The notes under the pieces: generated by a model
What the model saw: the letters and a program-made list of their open reading frames with translations, nothing else
Told to the model about the DNA's origin: nothing
Database searches by the model: none
Made by a program: the position numbers and the translations under genes
Part shown: positions 33,577-42,520 of the stretch, one piece after another
Numbering within the stretch: position 1 is the stretch's first letter
Layout: each line of letters begins with the position of its first letter
Assembly (NCBI RefSeq): GCF_014650875.1
Contig: NZ_BMVU01000006.1
Coordinates: forward strand, 1 to 64,000
Length of the DNA: 64,000 nucleotides
Direction: 5' to 3'
From: Streptomyces minutiscleroticus
Lineage (GTDB): Bacteria > Actinomycetota > Actinomycetes > Streptomycetales > Streptomycetaceae

Positions 33577-33875
33577 GGGGCACTCTCCTGGGGTCCGGAC
33601 GTGTCGGGCACGAGCCACCGCTCGACGATCTGCCGCAGCGGGGCCGCGTTGAGGTCGTGGAACTTGTAGCGGCCCTCCCGCCTGGTCTCGACGAGCCCGG
33701 CGGCCTCCAGCACGGCGAGGTGCTGCGAGACCGCTTGGCGCGAGATGCCGAGCCGGTGCTTCATGCTCAGCCGGGAGCAGATTTCGAACAGTGTCTGTCC
33801 GGATTTCTCCGTGAGCTCGTCGAGGATGGTGCGACGGGTGGGGTCGGCCAAGGCTTTGAAAAGGTCATCGGCCAC
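33573..33875 (-). CDS. ArsR-family regulator
   Basis: A 100-aa winged-helix ArsR protein: ADDLFKALADPTRRTILDEL, then HTH RLGISRQAVSQHLAVLEAAG and wing LVETRREGRYKFH. Metal-binding CxC motifs are absent, so it is probably not metal-sensing. GTG 33875 is preferred because a strong promoter (TTGATA 33911-33906, 18 bases, TATTGT 33887-33882) places transcription start there; upstream GTG codons are possible. It is coupled to a VOC gene. Confidence 0.88.
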   Translation of the reverse strand: MADDLFKALADPTRRTILDELTEKSGQTLFEICSRLSMKHRLGISRQAVSQHLAVLEAAGLVETRREGRYKFHDLNAAPLRQIVERWLVPDTSGPQESAP

Positions 33876-33884
33876 CACCACACA

Positions 33885-33908
33885 ATAGGCAAGCACTCAC
33901 TTGCCTAT
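33885..33908. promoter_or_regulatory. ArsR operator and promoter
   Basis: ATAGGCAAG-CACTCA-CTTGCCTAT, perfect 9-base arms, fills the spacer between the -35 and the -10 of the arsR-VOC promoter; clear autorepression site. Confidence 0.85.
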
Positions 33909-34056
33909 CAAGCCCACGGTGCGCCATGTCCCGATCCTGCTCACCGTCCGGTCCCCGTACCCGAGCGCACTCGACCACCGGACGAGGCGGGCAGGCAGAG
34001 GTACGCCACGAACGAACCCTCCTGGACCCGTGCCGGCGTGCCGGGCGCGCGCCGGA

Positions 34057-34212
34057 TCAGGTGAGGGTGGTGAGGACGAGGGCGGTGGCCACGGCCAGGG
34101 CCGAGACAGGGAGCATGACGACGCGCAGCCGGTCCATCCAGGACTCGGCGTCTTCGGTGGTCGAGGCGTCCGGAACCGGGGTGGATTCCCGGTTGTTTCT
34201 GGTGCTGTTCAC
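34057..34212 (-). CDS. Small single-span membrane protein
   Basis: A 51-aa frame from GTG 34212: hydrophilic acidic N-terminus (NSTRNNRESTPVPDASTTED) and one C-terminal membrane helix (VVMLPVSALAVATALVLTTL). It looks tail-anchored. The ribosome binding site is weak (GGGACAGG at a long spacing), so confidence is limited. Confidence 0.5.
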   Translation of the reverse strand: MNSTRNNRESTPVPDASTTEDAESWMDRLRVVMLPVSALAVATALVLTTLT

Positions 34213-34381
34213 AGTGGGCGCCTGTCCCGGTCTGCCTGCATGTATCCGACGGTCACCGATATGAGGTTGTTTCGCGATGCTTTCGTGATCCGCCGGTCGC
34301 GCAGCGGCCGCCGCCGCACCCTCGGACGGATGTGGTCGCGGACAGCTCAAACGTTGTCGTGGCCCGGTCGACGAAGAGCCG

Positions 34382-34418
34382 CCCGGCCGCTTGCGCGGCG
34401 TTCGCGCAAGCGGCCGGG
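34382..34418 (-). terminator. Terminator after DoxX-like gene
   Basis: CCCGGCCGCTTGCGC (34382-34396) pairs perfectly with 34404-34418 around a 7-base loop, about 75 bases beyond the DoxX stop. Confidence 0.8.
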
Positions 34419-34491
34419 AAGGGCGCTCCGGCGGCGGAGGGGTCATGCGCCCCCTGAGCCGTCGGGGACACGGCCCGCCGGCCCCCGACGG

Positions 34492-34854
34492 TCACAGCCA
34501 GGTCGTCGCCGGCCAGACGGTCACGGCCGCAGCGGCGACGAGCGCGATGTTGAGGGCGATCCGGCGGTCCCCGAGGCGGAGGTGAACCACGGTCGCGCCG
34601 ATCTGCAGGACCACGAACCCGATGGCCGCGGCCGGCGCCAGCCAGGGCGCGATGCCGGTCAGCGGCGGGAGGACCAGTCCGATCGCGCCCAGCACTTCGA
34701 TCAGTCCGATGGCCCTGACGGCCGGCATGGGCGTGCTGTCCACCCAGGCCATCATCGGCCGGAGCCGGTCACGGCTCCGTACCAGCTTCACCCCGCCCCC
34801 GTAGAGGTAGAAGAGGGCGAGCAGGCTCGCGAGGATCCAGTATGCGACGTTCAC
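34492..34854 (-). CDS. DoxX-like membrane protein
   Basis: A 120-aa protein with four membrane helices typical of DoxX/DoxD-like families: WILASLLALFYLYGGGVKLV, AIGLIEVLGAIGLVLPP, LAPAAAIGFVVLQIGATVVH and LNIALVAAAAVTVWP. Such proteins are small quinone- or stress-related membrane proteins with poorly known function. It is divergent from the short ORF and LysR gene upstream. Confidence 0.85.
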   Translation of the reverse strand: MNVAYWILASLLALFYLYGGGVKLVRSRDRLRPMMAWVDSTPMPAVRAIGLIEVLGAIGLVLPPLTGIAPWLAPAAAIGFVVLQIGATVVHLRLGDRRIALNIALVAAAAVTVWPATTWL

Positions 34855-35033
34855 GATGTCCGTTCATGTTCGTGTGGGGCGGTGCGTTCGTGTGGAGCGG
34901 TTACGGGTGGACACAGGCCCCGGACGGACACCGGCGGGCGGCACACGGGTGTGCGTCAGTGCCTCGGATCCCCCCCGGGGGAACGGGTCAGCCCGGGCCG
35001 TGCAGGTCCCGTACAGGCGGTCGAGCCGCGTTG

Positions 35034-35147
35034 TCAGGCGGCTTTGGGGGCGGAGCCGGTGGCGGGCTCCGCGGCGTGACGGCTCATCGCCCGGATGTCC
35101 GCCGGGGCGTTCGCCCGGATGATGGGGAAACCCTCGTCGTGCGTCAT
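35034..35147 (-). CDS. Short ORF, 37 aa
   Basis: MTHDEGFPIIRANAPADIRA followed by a 17-residue tail ending at TGA. It lies in the 373-bp gap between DoxX and LysR, divergent from LysR. There is no known domain and no strong ribosome binding site; it may be a small protein or a truncated gene start. Confidence 0.3.
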   Translation of the reverse strand: MTHDEGFPIIRANAPADIRAMSRHAAEPATGSAPKAA

Positions 35148-35227
35148 GCTCCGATTGCACCGCCGGGCGACTGCGCCTGTCCAAGACCTGTTGCGGGGCG
35201 TCGATACCGTACGAGTATCGTTCCAGC

Positions 35228-36079
35228 ATGGAGCTACGGACGCTGCGCTACTTCGTGGCGGTCGCCGAGGAACTCCACTTCGGCCGGGCCGCCGCTCGGC
35301 TGCACATGAGCCAGCCGCCGCTGAGCCGGGCGATCAAGCAGTTGGAGTCGGAGCTAGGCGCCGTGCTGCTGGACCGGTCGCCCTCCGGTGTCTCGCTCAC
35401 CGCGGCGGGGGCCGTACTGCTCGACGAGGCACGCGGCCTGCTCGACCGGGCCGACCGGGTACGCGCGCGCGTGGCCGGGGCGGCCGGCGCCGCGACGCTC
35501 ACCGTCGGCCTCCTGGGCGACAGCGCCGACCCGGGCGTACGGCGGCTCGCCGACCTCCACCGCCGGCGGCACCCGCACGTCGAGGTCCGTGTCCGCGAGA
35601 CCGACCTGACCGATCCCACCTGCGGGCTGCGTGCCGGGCTGGTCGACGTCGCCCTGACCCGCGGGCCGTTCGACGAGACCGGCCTGGCCGTGCACGAGCT
35701 GCGTGCCGACCCGGTGGGCGCGCTGCTGCGCGCCGACGATCCGCTGGCCCGCCGCGACAGCCTGGAACTGGCCGACCTGGCCGAGCGCCGCTGGTTCGTC
35801 TTCCCCGAGGGCACCGACCCCCTCTGGCAGTCGTACTGGAACGGCGGGGAACCCCGCGAGGGCCCGGTAGTGCGCGCCGTCCAGGAGTGCCGGCAGGCCG
35901 TCCTGTGGAACGGCACGATCGGCATGACGCTCCTGGACCACGAGCCCCCGGCGGGACTCACTGTGGTGCCGGTGGCCGACATGCCGCCGAGCCGTGTGGT
36001 CGCGGCGTGGCACGAGGGCGACGCCAACCCGCTGATCCGCTCGTTCGTCCGGGTCACGATCGACGCCTACGGCGGCTGA
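35228..36079 (+). CDS. LysR-family regulator
   Basis: A 283-aa LysR protein. The N-terminal HTH is standard (ELRTLRYFVAVAEELHFGRA, then ARLHMSQPPLSRAIKQLE), followed by the substrate-binding-like effector domain (LTVGLLGDSADPGVRRLADL, VDVALTRGPFDETGL). Length is a little below the usual 300. The divergent neighbours (short ORF, DoxX) are possible targets, by position only. Confidence 0.92.
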   Translation: MELRTLRYFVAVAEELHFGRAAARLHMSQPPLSRAIKQLESELGAVLLDRSPSGVSLTAAGAVLLDEARGLLDRADRVRARVAGAAGAATLTVGLLGDSADPGVRRLADLHRRRHPHVEVRVRETDLTDPTCGLRAGLVDVALTRGPFDETGLAVHELRADPVGALLRADDPLARRDSLELADLAERRWFVFPEGTDPLWQSYWNGGEPREGPVVRAVQECRQAVLWNGTIGMTLLDHEPPAGLTVVPVADMPPSRVVAAWHEGDANPLIRSFVRVTIDAYGG

Positions 36080-36203
36080 CCGGTTCCCGATGGATTCCGG
36101 CAGGCCGCACGGCAGCGGGCGGAGGTTCGCCGCACCCGCCGTCCCGTAAGAGGGACTGCCGGACGGCCGGCCCCTCCCCCTGCCCGCCGCGACGCGTCCG
36201 GCC

Positions 36204-36923
36204 CTACCGGGAAGTGGTGAAGCGGAACCGCCACAGATCGCGGAGGAGCGCGATCTCGGCCATGTGGTGGATGAATTCGAGGTTGGCCCCCGACAGCACA
36301 CCGACGTACGGGTCGTCGGGGTCGGAGCCGTACGGGTACTGCGAGAAGCCGACCGTGTCGAGCTGCTCCTCGGTGACGGTGGCGATGCTGTCGCGCCAGC
36401 GGTCGATCGTCGCCCAGAACCGCTCGAGTGCCAAGCCGGCGGAGGGTGTGAAGTCGACCATCAGCTTCGGGTCCTGGCGCCGCTCACCGAAGGTCCACTC
36501 CCAGCTGCCCGCGAAATGGTAGTGCAGATGTCCCAGCCGCCACGCGATGGTCGTGACCTGCGTTTCGTCGGGCTCCGGCTCGCCCGTGTGGGCGAGGACC
36601 TCCTCGACCCGCTCGACGCTCACGCTCCAGTCCTCGGCGATCTTGTCGACGCTCATGCCGCCGGCGGCCTGCCGGGCGACCTCGGCGTACTCGCTCGCCG
36701 GGATGTCCGGGGCGCCCAGGTCGAGCACCCACTCGCCGGGGCCGAACGCCCTGGGCGTCACCGCCTCGGCCCGGCGCCGGAGCGACCAGCATCCGGGCAC
36801 CGGCTCCCACAGGTACTCCTCGTCGCCGAGCCCCGCCAGCCGCACCCGGGCCATGTCCGTGGCCTTGTCGAACTGCTCCAGCAGTACGCCCAGACGATCG
36901 GTCCGCGCACCCTCGGTCCCCAT
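36204..36923 (-). CDS. DinB-superfamily protein
   Basis: A 239-aa helical protein of the DinB/DUF664 type. Three histidine-bearing regions typical of the metal site are visible: near the N-terminal bundle, WRLGHLHYHFAGSWEWTFGE in the middle and EFIHHMAEIALLRDLWRF at the end. Actinobacterial DinB-like proteins are often thiol-dependent (mycothiol or bacillithiol) transferases; the specific reaction is unknown. It is convergent with LysR. Confidence 0.85.
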   Translation of the reverse strand: MGTEGARTDRLGVLLEQFDKATDMARVRLAGLGDEEYLWEPVPGCWSLRRRAEAVTPRAFGPGEWVLDLGAPDIPASEYAEVARQAAGGMSVDKIAEDWSVSVERVEEVLAHTGEPEPDETQVTTIAWRLGHLHYHFAGSWEWTFGERRQDPKLMVDFTPSAGLALERFWATIDRWRDSIATVTEEQLDTVGFSQYPYGSDPDDPYVGVLSGANLEFIHHMAEIALLRDLWRFRFTTSR

Positions 36924-36991
36924 ACCCCACCAGCCCCTTCGTGGTCACGTCCCGTGTCTCCCCGGGCTCCGGCGGAAGGTAGCGGCTCGCT

Positions 36992-37261
36992 TCACGGAGT
37001 ACGACCGATTTTCGCGCCCGCGAAGCGGTCCGGGCCCTCCCGCCGCCACCGCGGTCCCGAAGCAGCGCCCCTTCCCGGCCGCGGCGGCTCCGGCGTGTCG
37101 GCGGCCGCCGCGGGGTGGGACAGGGCCGTGACCGCCGAACCGACGGGCAGGGCGGCCGTGGTGAGCGTGGCTGCGGTGCGGGAGCGGGAGCGGGGCGCCG
37201 GGGGAGGCGGCGACGGGCCGACGGCCCCGATGGAGAGCCGTGCGCGGCACCAGTAAGCCAT
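36992..37261 (-). CDS. Small putative secreted protein
   Basis: An 89-aa frame from ATG 37261 (or 37267) with GGAGAGG upstream. It has a signal-like stretch (RTAATLTTAALPVGSAVTAL, then AAAA) followed by a basic Pro/Gly-rich tail with no recognisable domain. Composition bias makes this tentative. Confidence 0.35.
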   Translation of the reverse strand: MAYWCRARLSIGAVGPSPPPPAPRSRSRTAATLTTAALPVGSAVTALSHPAAAADTPEPPRPGRGAASGPRWRREGPDRFAGAKIGRTP

Positions 37262-37393
37262 GGGCATGCCCTCTCCGTTCACGAGAGCGCCGCCGCGCGG
37301 GACGGCGGACGTGCACGGGAAGCGACTCGGGCGCACAGGCGGCCGGGTGCGCGTCGAACCCGTGCAGCAGGGCACTCTCGATGATCCGATTAT

Positions 37394-37605
37394 CGAAAGT
37401 TTCGAGACTGTTACCGATGCGCTGCGGAGACCCTACGGAGCGAGTCCAGGCGGGTCAACCGTTCCGACTTCAGAGCCCGAGGAGCATTGAAGCTCAATAT
37501 CAGCCAGGGGTGCCGTTGTTGTGGCTGACTTCAGACCCGTTGACGCCACAACGAGCTACTTCTAGCGTGACCCGACACATCACCGAAAAAATTCCGAAAC
37601 TTTCG
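37394..37605. promoter_or_regulatory. Orphan xylanase-type regulatory region
   Basis: CGAAAGTTTCG (37394-37404) and CGAAACTTTCG (37595-37605) match the CGAAA-N-TTTCG palindrome described upstream of Streptomyces xylanase-type genes. Between them are an inverted repeat GTTGTGGC/GCCACAAC (37518-37525, 37545-37552) and a good promoter TTGACG (37540-37545), 17 bases, TAGCGT (37563-37568). No matching hemicellulase gene follows; the next 500 bp hold only Arg/Pro-rich open frames. Confidence 0.6.
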
Positions 37606-37985
37606 CCTTCGGTGCGCTGGGCAGCGCACCCCCGATCCGGGTGCCGGCCCGGCCACCGCCTGCCTCCCCGTGGGGCACGGCCGTTCCGCCGGCGGAAAGG
37701 CCCTGGCGGCGGGCGCCGCCCGAATGGAGAGGACACGATGTCCGATTGCGCACGATGCGAAGCACCGGGCGGTGCGGCACCACGGGACCCGCCACGACGG
37801 CACCGGGGCTTCCGTGACGCCGCACCCGCAGAGCCCGGCGCACCCGGGAGCCCTGCACGCCCGCGGGACTTGGCACACCGTCAGGATCCGGCGTGACGGC
37901 AGGGCTCGGCGCCACGGCACCACTTGGCGCGCCCGCGGGACTCGGTATGTCCGCGAGGTTCCCCGACGATTCCGTGCGCATGACC

Positions 37986-38044
37986 TTGTCATGACCATGG
38001 GTCGTCCCTACAGTCCGACAGAACAGGGTATGGGAGCGCTCCCA
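37986..38044 (+). promoter_or_regulatory. GH12 promoter with CebR box
   Basis: TTGTCA (37986-37991), 17 bases, TACAGT (38009-38014). TGGGAGCGCTCCCA at 38031-38044 is a perfect CebR operator (extended palindrome GTATGGGAGCGCTCCCATAC), placed just after the transcription start. CebR is the LacI-family repressor released by cello-oligosaccharides. Confidence 0.88.
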
Positions 38045-38136
38045 TACCTCCGCGTCACCGCGCTCCCGCACGGGCGCGCGCCCGGAACGTCTCCGCACCC
38101 GCGTCCCCACGGCGCCCTCCCGGAGAGGACCCCCAC

Positions 38137-39030
38137 ATGAGACCTTCACCGCTTCACGACCCCCGCACGGGACCGTCGCCGTCCCGCCCGGCACCGCCCC
38201 CTCCGCGTTCCCGGCCGCTCCGGCGTCCGCGCGTCCCGGGCGCCCTCCTCGGCGCGTCGGTCACCGCCCTGACCGCCCTCGCGGCCCTGGTCACCGCCGC
38301 CCCCACGGCCCAGGCGGACACCACGCTCTGCGAGCAGTTCGGGTCGACGACCATCCAGGGACGCTACGTCGTCCAGAACAACCGCTGGGGCAGCAGCGGC
38401 ACCCAGTGCGTCACGGCCACGAACACCGGCTTCAGGATCACGCAGGCCGACGGCTCGGTACCCACGAACGGCGCGCCGAAGTCGTACCCGTCGGTCTTCA
38501 ACGGCTGCCACTACACCAACTGCTCCCCGGGCACCAGGCTGCCCGCGCGGCTCAGCAGCATCTCCAGCGCGCCCACCAGCATCAGGTACGGCTACGTGGG
38601 CGGCGCCGTCTACAACGCCTCGTACGACATCTGGCTGGATCCGACACCGCGGACCGACGGTGTGAACCGGACCGAGATCATGATCTGGTTCAACAAGGTC
38701 GGGTCGATCCAGCCGATCGGGTCCCAGGTGGGTACGGCCACCGTGGCCGGGCGCTCCTGGCAGGTGTGGTCGGGCGGCAACGGTTCCAACGACGTCCTGT
38801 CCTTCGTCGCCCCGTCGGCGATCGACAGCTGGAGCTTCGACGTGATGGACTTCGTCCGGCAGGCCGTCTCGCGCGGGCTGGCCAGGACCGACTGGTACCT
38901 GACGAGCGTCCAGGCCGGTTTCGAGCCCTGGCAGAACGGCGCGGGGCTCTCCGTGGAGTCCTTCTCCTCGTCCGTCAACACCACGAGCGGCGCCACGGGC
39001 GTCACCGGTGCCCGGCGGTCCGCGGGGTGA
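38137..39030 (+). CDS. celB: Secreted GH12 endoglucanase without CBM
   Basis: A 297-aa family-12 endo-beta-1,4-glucanase close in sequence to the catalytic domain of S. lividans CelB (QGRYVVQNNRWGSS, PSVFNGCHYTNCSPGT). An unusually long, Pro/Arg-rich signal region ends at AQA (residue 60). Nucleophile Glu180 (NRTEIMIWFN) and acid/base Glu263 (QAGFEPWQNG) correspond to mature E120 and E203. After SSSVNTTSG the protein ends at ARRSAG: the linker and CBM2 usual in CelB are missing. GGAGAGGACC precedes ATG 38137. The LPMO gene follows 270 bases later. Confidence 0.93.
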   Translation: MRPSPLHDPRTGPSPSRPAPPPPRSRPLRRPRVPGALLGASVTALTALAALVTAAPTAQADTTLCEQFGSTTIQGRYVVQNNRWGSSGTQCVTATNTGFRITQADGSVPTNGAPKSYPSVFNGCHYTNCSPGTRLPARLSSISSAPTSIRYGYVGGAVYNASYDIWLDPTPRTDGVNRTEIMIWFNKVGSIQPIGSQVGTATVAGRSWQVWSGGNGSNDVLSFVAPSAIDSWSFDVMDFVRQAVSRGLARTDWYLTSVQAGFEPWQNGAGLSVESFSSSVNTTSGATGVTGARRSAG

Positions 39031-39300
39031 CGTAGGGCACGCACGTCCGGCAGGGCGGCTCCGTCGCGGACGCCGCCGCCCGCACGGCCGGACGACGCGG
39101 GCAGCGGGCCGGCGCTCCGCCCGCCCTCCCCGTCGCACCGCCCCCCGGGTTCCGCCGGGCCACGCCTGAACCGCAGGCACCGTACCGCCCGCAGACCGCG
39201 CCGCACCCCTGCACACTCCGCACCTCCATGTCTCCCCCGCCCCTCCCGGGCGGCACCTTCCCCGGGACGGGCGGGGGCCCACCTTGACCGCCCGAAAGGA

Positions 39301-40389
39301 ATGAACGTGGCAAGACGCAGCAGAATCCTCCCGGTGGTGGCGGCCTTCGCCACCCTGCTCGCGGCGCTCGGTCTGACCCTGCTGGGGAAGGACCGCGCCG
39401 AGGCGCACGGGGTGGCGATGATGCCCGGATCGCGCACGTACCTGTGTTACCTGGACGGCCGCACCGGCAACGGCAGCATGGACCCGTCGAACCCTGCCTG
39501 CCAGGACGCGCTCGCCAAGAGCGGTGCGACGCCGCTGTACAACTGGTTCGCCGTCCTGGACTCCAACGCGGGCGGGCGCGGCGCCGGTTACGTGCCGGAC
39601 GGCAAGCTGTGCAGCGCCGGCGACCGTTCCCCGTACGACTTCTCCGCCTACAACGCCGCCCGCTCCGACTGGCCCCGCACACACCTGACCTCCGGGAAGA
39701 CGATGCGGGTCAAGTACAGCAACTGGGCCGCGCACCCGGGTGACTTCCGGGTCTACCTGTCCAAGCCCGGCTGGTCGCCCACGTCCGAGCTGGGCTGGGA
39801 CGACCTCGACCTGATCCAGACCGTGAACAACCCGCCGCAGCAGGGCTCGGTCGGCACGGAGGCCGGTCACTACTACTGGGACCTCGCCCTGCCCTCCGGC
39901 CGGTCCGGCAACGCGCTGCTCTTCATCCAGTGGGTGCGCTCGGACAGCCAGGAGAACTTCTTCTCCTGCTCCGACATCGTCTTCGACGGTGGCAACGGCG
40001 AGGTGACCGGCATCGGGGACTCGGGCGGCACGCCCACCCCGACGCCCACGGACCCCACCACCCCGCCCACCGACCCGCACACCGGCTGCATGGCCGTGTA
40101 CAGCGTGACCAACTCCTGGTCCGGCGGCTTCCAGGGCACCGTCGAGGTGATGAACCACAACACCACGGCGCTGAACGGCTGGGCGGTCACCTGGAAGCCC
40201 GGTAGTGGTACGAAGCTCGGCAGCGTGTGGAACGGCACACTGTCCACGGCCTCCGACGGCACGGTCACGGTGAAGAACGTGGACCACAACCGCGCCATCG
40301 CACCGGACGGCAGTGTCACCTTCGGTTTCACGGCCACCTCGACCGGCAACAACCTGCCGGCCGGCACGATCGGCTGCGTGCAGTCGTAA
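39301..40389 (+). CDS. celS2: AA10 lytic polysaccharide monooxygenase with CBM2
   Basis: A 362-aa copper-dependent LPMO closely resembling S. coelicolor CelS2/ScLPMO10C, which cleaves cellulose oxidatively at C1. The signal peptide ends AEA so that His36 becomes the N-terminal copper ligand (HGVAMMPGSR); the second histidine is His145 (NWAAHPGDFR). A Thr/Pro linker (about 238-255) leads to a cellulose-binding CBM2 (256-362, starting CMAVYSVTNSWSGGFQ). Its position next to the GH12 gene parallels the celB-celS2 pair. No CebR box of its own was seen, so read-through from the GH12 promoter is likely. Confidence 0.95.
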   Translation: MNVARRSRILPVVAAFATLLAALGLTLLGKDRAEAHGVAMMPGSRTYLCYLDGRTGNGSMDPSNPACQDALAKSGATPLYNWFAVLDSNAGGRGAGYVPDGKLCSAGDRSPYDFSAYNAARSDWPRTHLTSGKTMRVKYSNWAAHPGDFRVYLSKPGWSPTSELGWDDLDLIQTVNNPPQQGSVGTEAGHYYWDLALPSGRSGNALLFIQWVRSDSQENFFSCSDIVFDGGNGEVTGIGDSGGTPTPTPTDPTTPPTDPHTGCMAVYSVTNSWSGGFQGTVEVMNHNTTALNGWAVTWKPGSGTKLGSVWNGTLSTASDGTVTVKNVDHNRAIAPDGSVTFGFTATSTGNNLPAGTIGCVQS

Positions 40390-40428
40390 CGGTCCGTCCG
40401 TGAGGTGTGTCGCCCGGCCGCGGCCGGG

Positions 40429-40468
40429 ACGGGCATGCGCGTTCGCCGCAGGCGACGCGCATGCCCGT
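40429..40468 (+). terminator. Terminator after LPMO
   Basis: ACGGGCATGCGCG and CGCGCATGCCCGT (40429-40441, 40456-40468) with an inner CGCC/GGCG helix; 40 bases after the stop. Confidence 0.85.
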
Positions 40469-40608
40469 TCCGAGGTCGTCAGGCGCCTGCGGGCGGCAAG
40501 GACACCCGCGGCCGTGCGGATCGCTCCGCCGGTCCGCACGGCGCCGGGCGCTCGCTGCGGTGTGCACAGCACCGTCCCCCCACCGGGCACGACCTGGCCG
40601 GCCCTTGC

Positions 40609-40779
40609 GCCGCCGGCCGCGGCCTCGAACCGGGCCGCGAGGTCGGCGAAGCCCCGGTGAGCGATCGCCGAGAGCAGAGCGTGGTGCGTGGGGAAGTACC
40701 GGCGCGGAGCCCCGTGCGACACGCCGGCCCGGCGGGCGATCTCACGCAGTCCCAGCGAGGCGGTTCCGCCGGTCGTCAC
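40609..40779 (-). pseudogene. TetR HTH fragment
   Basis: A 57-codon stretch reads TTGGTASLGLREIARRAGVS, then HGAPRRYFPTHHALLSAIAH, the DNA-binding half of a TetR protein. Upstream helix 1 is replaced by Ala/Pro codons, and downstream the frame (after FEAAAGG) loses similarity. Both ends are lost, so it is a relic. Confidence 0.75.
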
Positions 40780-40835
40780 GGGCGGCGCCGGGGCGGCGCC
40801 CGGCGCTGCCCGCCCGCTCAGGGAGCGCGGATTCG

Positions 40836-42170
40836 CTACAGGCCCACGTCGCGGCCGCGGATGTCCTCCAGGGACTCGCGGCGGACCAGGAGGCGGGCGA
40901 GGCCCTCGCGCACGGCCACCACCGGCGGACGGCCGACCAGGTTGTAGCCCGAGGCCATCGACAGGTGGTACGCGCCCGCCACGGGTACGGCCAGCAGGTC
41001 TCCGGGGCGTGTGTCGGCGGGGAGTCCGGCGTCGGCGGCCAGGACGTCGCCCGCCTCGCAGTGCCGGCCCACGACGGTCACCCGGGCCGGGGCCGCGGCG
41101 CTGTGCCGGCCGATCAGGCGAGGGGCGTACCGGACGCCGTACAGGGCCGGGCGGGGGTTGTCGCTCATGCCGCCGTCCACGGCCACGAAGACGTGGTCAC
41201 CGGTGCGCTTGACGGCCAGCACGCGGTAGAGCGCGATGCCCGCCGGGCCCACGACGGCCCGGCCGGGTTCGACGAGCAGGCGGGGCACGGGCAGTCCGTT
41301 CGCGGCGCACGCCTCGGTGAGTTCGGCGCGGACCCTGCGGGCCAGTGCGGTGATGTCGAGGGCCGGCTCGCCCGGCCGGTAGGCGATGCCGTGGCCGCCG
41401 CCGAGGTCGAGTTCGGGCAGGACCAGGCCGTGCTGCTCGTACAGGCGGCTCATCAGGCCGACCGTGCGGCGGACCGCGACGAGGTAGGGCTTGACGCCGG
41501 TGATCTGGGAGCCCAGGTGGCAGTGCAGGCCGGTGAGGCGCAGTTGCGGCTGGTCGAGGATGCGGGCGATGGCGTGCTGGGCGTAGCCGTCTGCGATCGA
41601 CATGCCGAACTTCTGGTCGTCGGTGCCGGTGCGGATCTTGTCGTGGCCGCCCGCGCTGATGCCGGGCACCACCCGGACCATCACCTTCTGCCGCCCGTCC
41701 GGTCCGACGGCGGCGGCCAGCCGCGCGATCTCCGAGGGGCTGTCGATGACGATGCGGCCCACCCCCAGCCGCAGAGCGGTCCGCAGGTCGTGGGGGGACT
41801 TGGCGTTGCCGTGCAGCACGATCCGCTCCGGCGGGAAGCCGGCGGTGACGGCGAGTTCCAGCTCGCCGGCGGAGCAGACGTCCAGGCCGAGGCCCTCCTC
41901 GTGCACCCAGTGCGCCACGGCCCGGCACAGGAACGCCTTGGCCGCGTAGAGGACGTCGGCGTCGGGGAAGGCGTTGCGGTAGGTGCGGCAGCGGTCGCGG
42001 ACCTCGGCCTCGTCCAGGACGTAGACGGGGGTGCCGAAGCGGTCGGCGACCTCGGCCAGCGGTACGCCGCCCACGGCGAGGTCGCCCGGCCGGGGCTCGG
42101 TGGCCGAGGCGGGCCACACCGACAGGTCGGCGGAGGCGGCCGTGGCGGCGGGTTCGTGGAGCGTGGTCAT
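40836..42170 (-). CDS. lysA: Diaminopimelate decarboxylase
   Basis: A 444-aa PLP fold-III decarboxylase making L-lysine from meso-diaminopimelate. Schiff-base Lys78 lies in LYAAKAFLC; the phosphate-binding glycines are DLGGGHGI; LLVEPGRAVVGPAG and the other-subunit Cys motif RHCEAGDVL are present. Length and motif order are complete. Streptomyces also keep a core lysA, so this may be a second copy. Its ATG overlaps the stop of the small upstream gene by four bases. Confidence 0.93.
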   Translation of the reverse strand: MTTLHEPAATAASADLSVWPASATEPRPGDLAVGGVPLAEVADRFGTPVYVLDEAEVRDRCRTYRNAFPDADVLYAAKAFLCRAVAHWVHEEGLGLDVCSAGELELAVTAGFPPERIVLHGNAKSPHDLRTALRLGVGRIVIDSPSEIARLAAAVGPDGRQKVMVRVVPGISAGGHDKIRTGTDDQKFGMSIADGYAQHAIARILDQPQLRLTGLHCHLGSQITGVKPYLVAVRRTVGLMSRLYEQHGLVLPELDLGGGHGIAYRPGEPALDITALARRVRAELTEACAANGLPVPRLLVEPGRAVVGPAGIALYRVLAVKRTGDHVFVAVDGGMSDNPRPALYGVRYAPRLIGRHSAAAPARVTVVGRHCEAGDVLAADAGLPADTRPGDLLAVPVAGAYHLSMASGYNLVGRPPVVAVREGLARLLVRRESLEDIRGRDVGL

Positions 42171-42520
42171 CGTGTGCACCCCTCTCGGGCGATCCGCAGT
42201 GCGGGGGCGGGGACCGGGGAGGCGACCCGGGCGGGGGCCGGGGCGGTGAACCGGGGGTCCACCGTGACGGTGGTGACGCCCAGCGGCGCGGTCAGCGCGC
42301 GCAGCGCGGGCTCGGCGAGCCGGATCCAGGCCTGGCCGGGGCCGAGTGCGGCGGTCAGCCCGCGCTCGGTGGTGAAGCCTACGGCCGTACGGTCGCCGAG
42401 AGGCGTACGGAAGAGGCGCGCCGCACACTGTGAGGGGCCCGGCCGGACCGGGACGTACAGGGGTCCGGCCGGGAACGGATCGCAGGGCTCGGGGTCTTCG
42501 CCGTGCAGAGGCTCTGTCAT
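42167..42520 (-). CDS. SAV_915-like small protein
   Basis: A 117-aa protein with the pattern seen in SAV_915-family proteins: LYVPVRPGPSQCAARLFRTP, then LGDRTAVGFTTERGLTAALG, then QAWIRLAEPALRALTAPLGV. ATG 42520 has GGAAGG upstream. It overlaps lysA by four bases (ATGA), a coupled operon. Function of the family is unknown. Confidence 0.75.
   Translation of the reverse strand: MTEPLHGEDPEPCDPFPAGPLYVPVRPGPSQCAARLFRTPLGDRTAVGFTTERGLTAALGPGQAWIRLAEPALRALTAPLGVTTVTVDPRFTAPAPARVASPVPAPALRIAREGCTR

Noticed and set aside
38146..40608. Continuation of the TetR fragment frame on the minus strand
   Set aside because: It is antisense to the GH12 and LPMO genes and shows no protein-like sequence beyond the 57-codon HTH.
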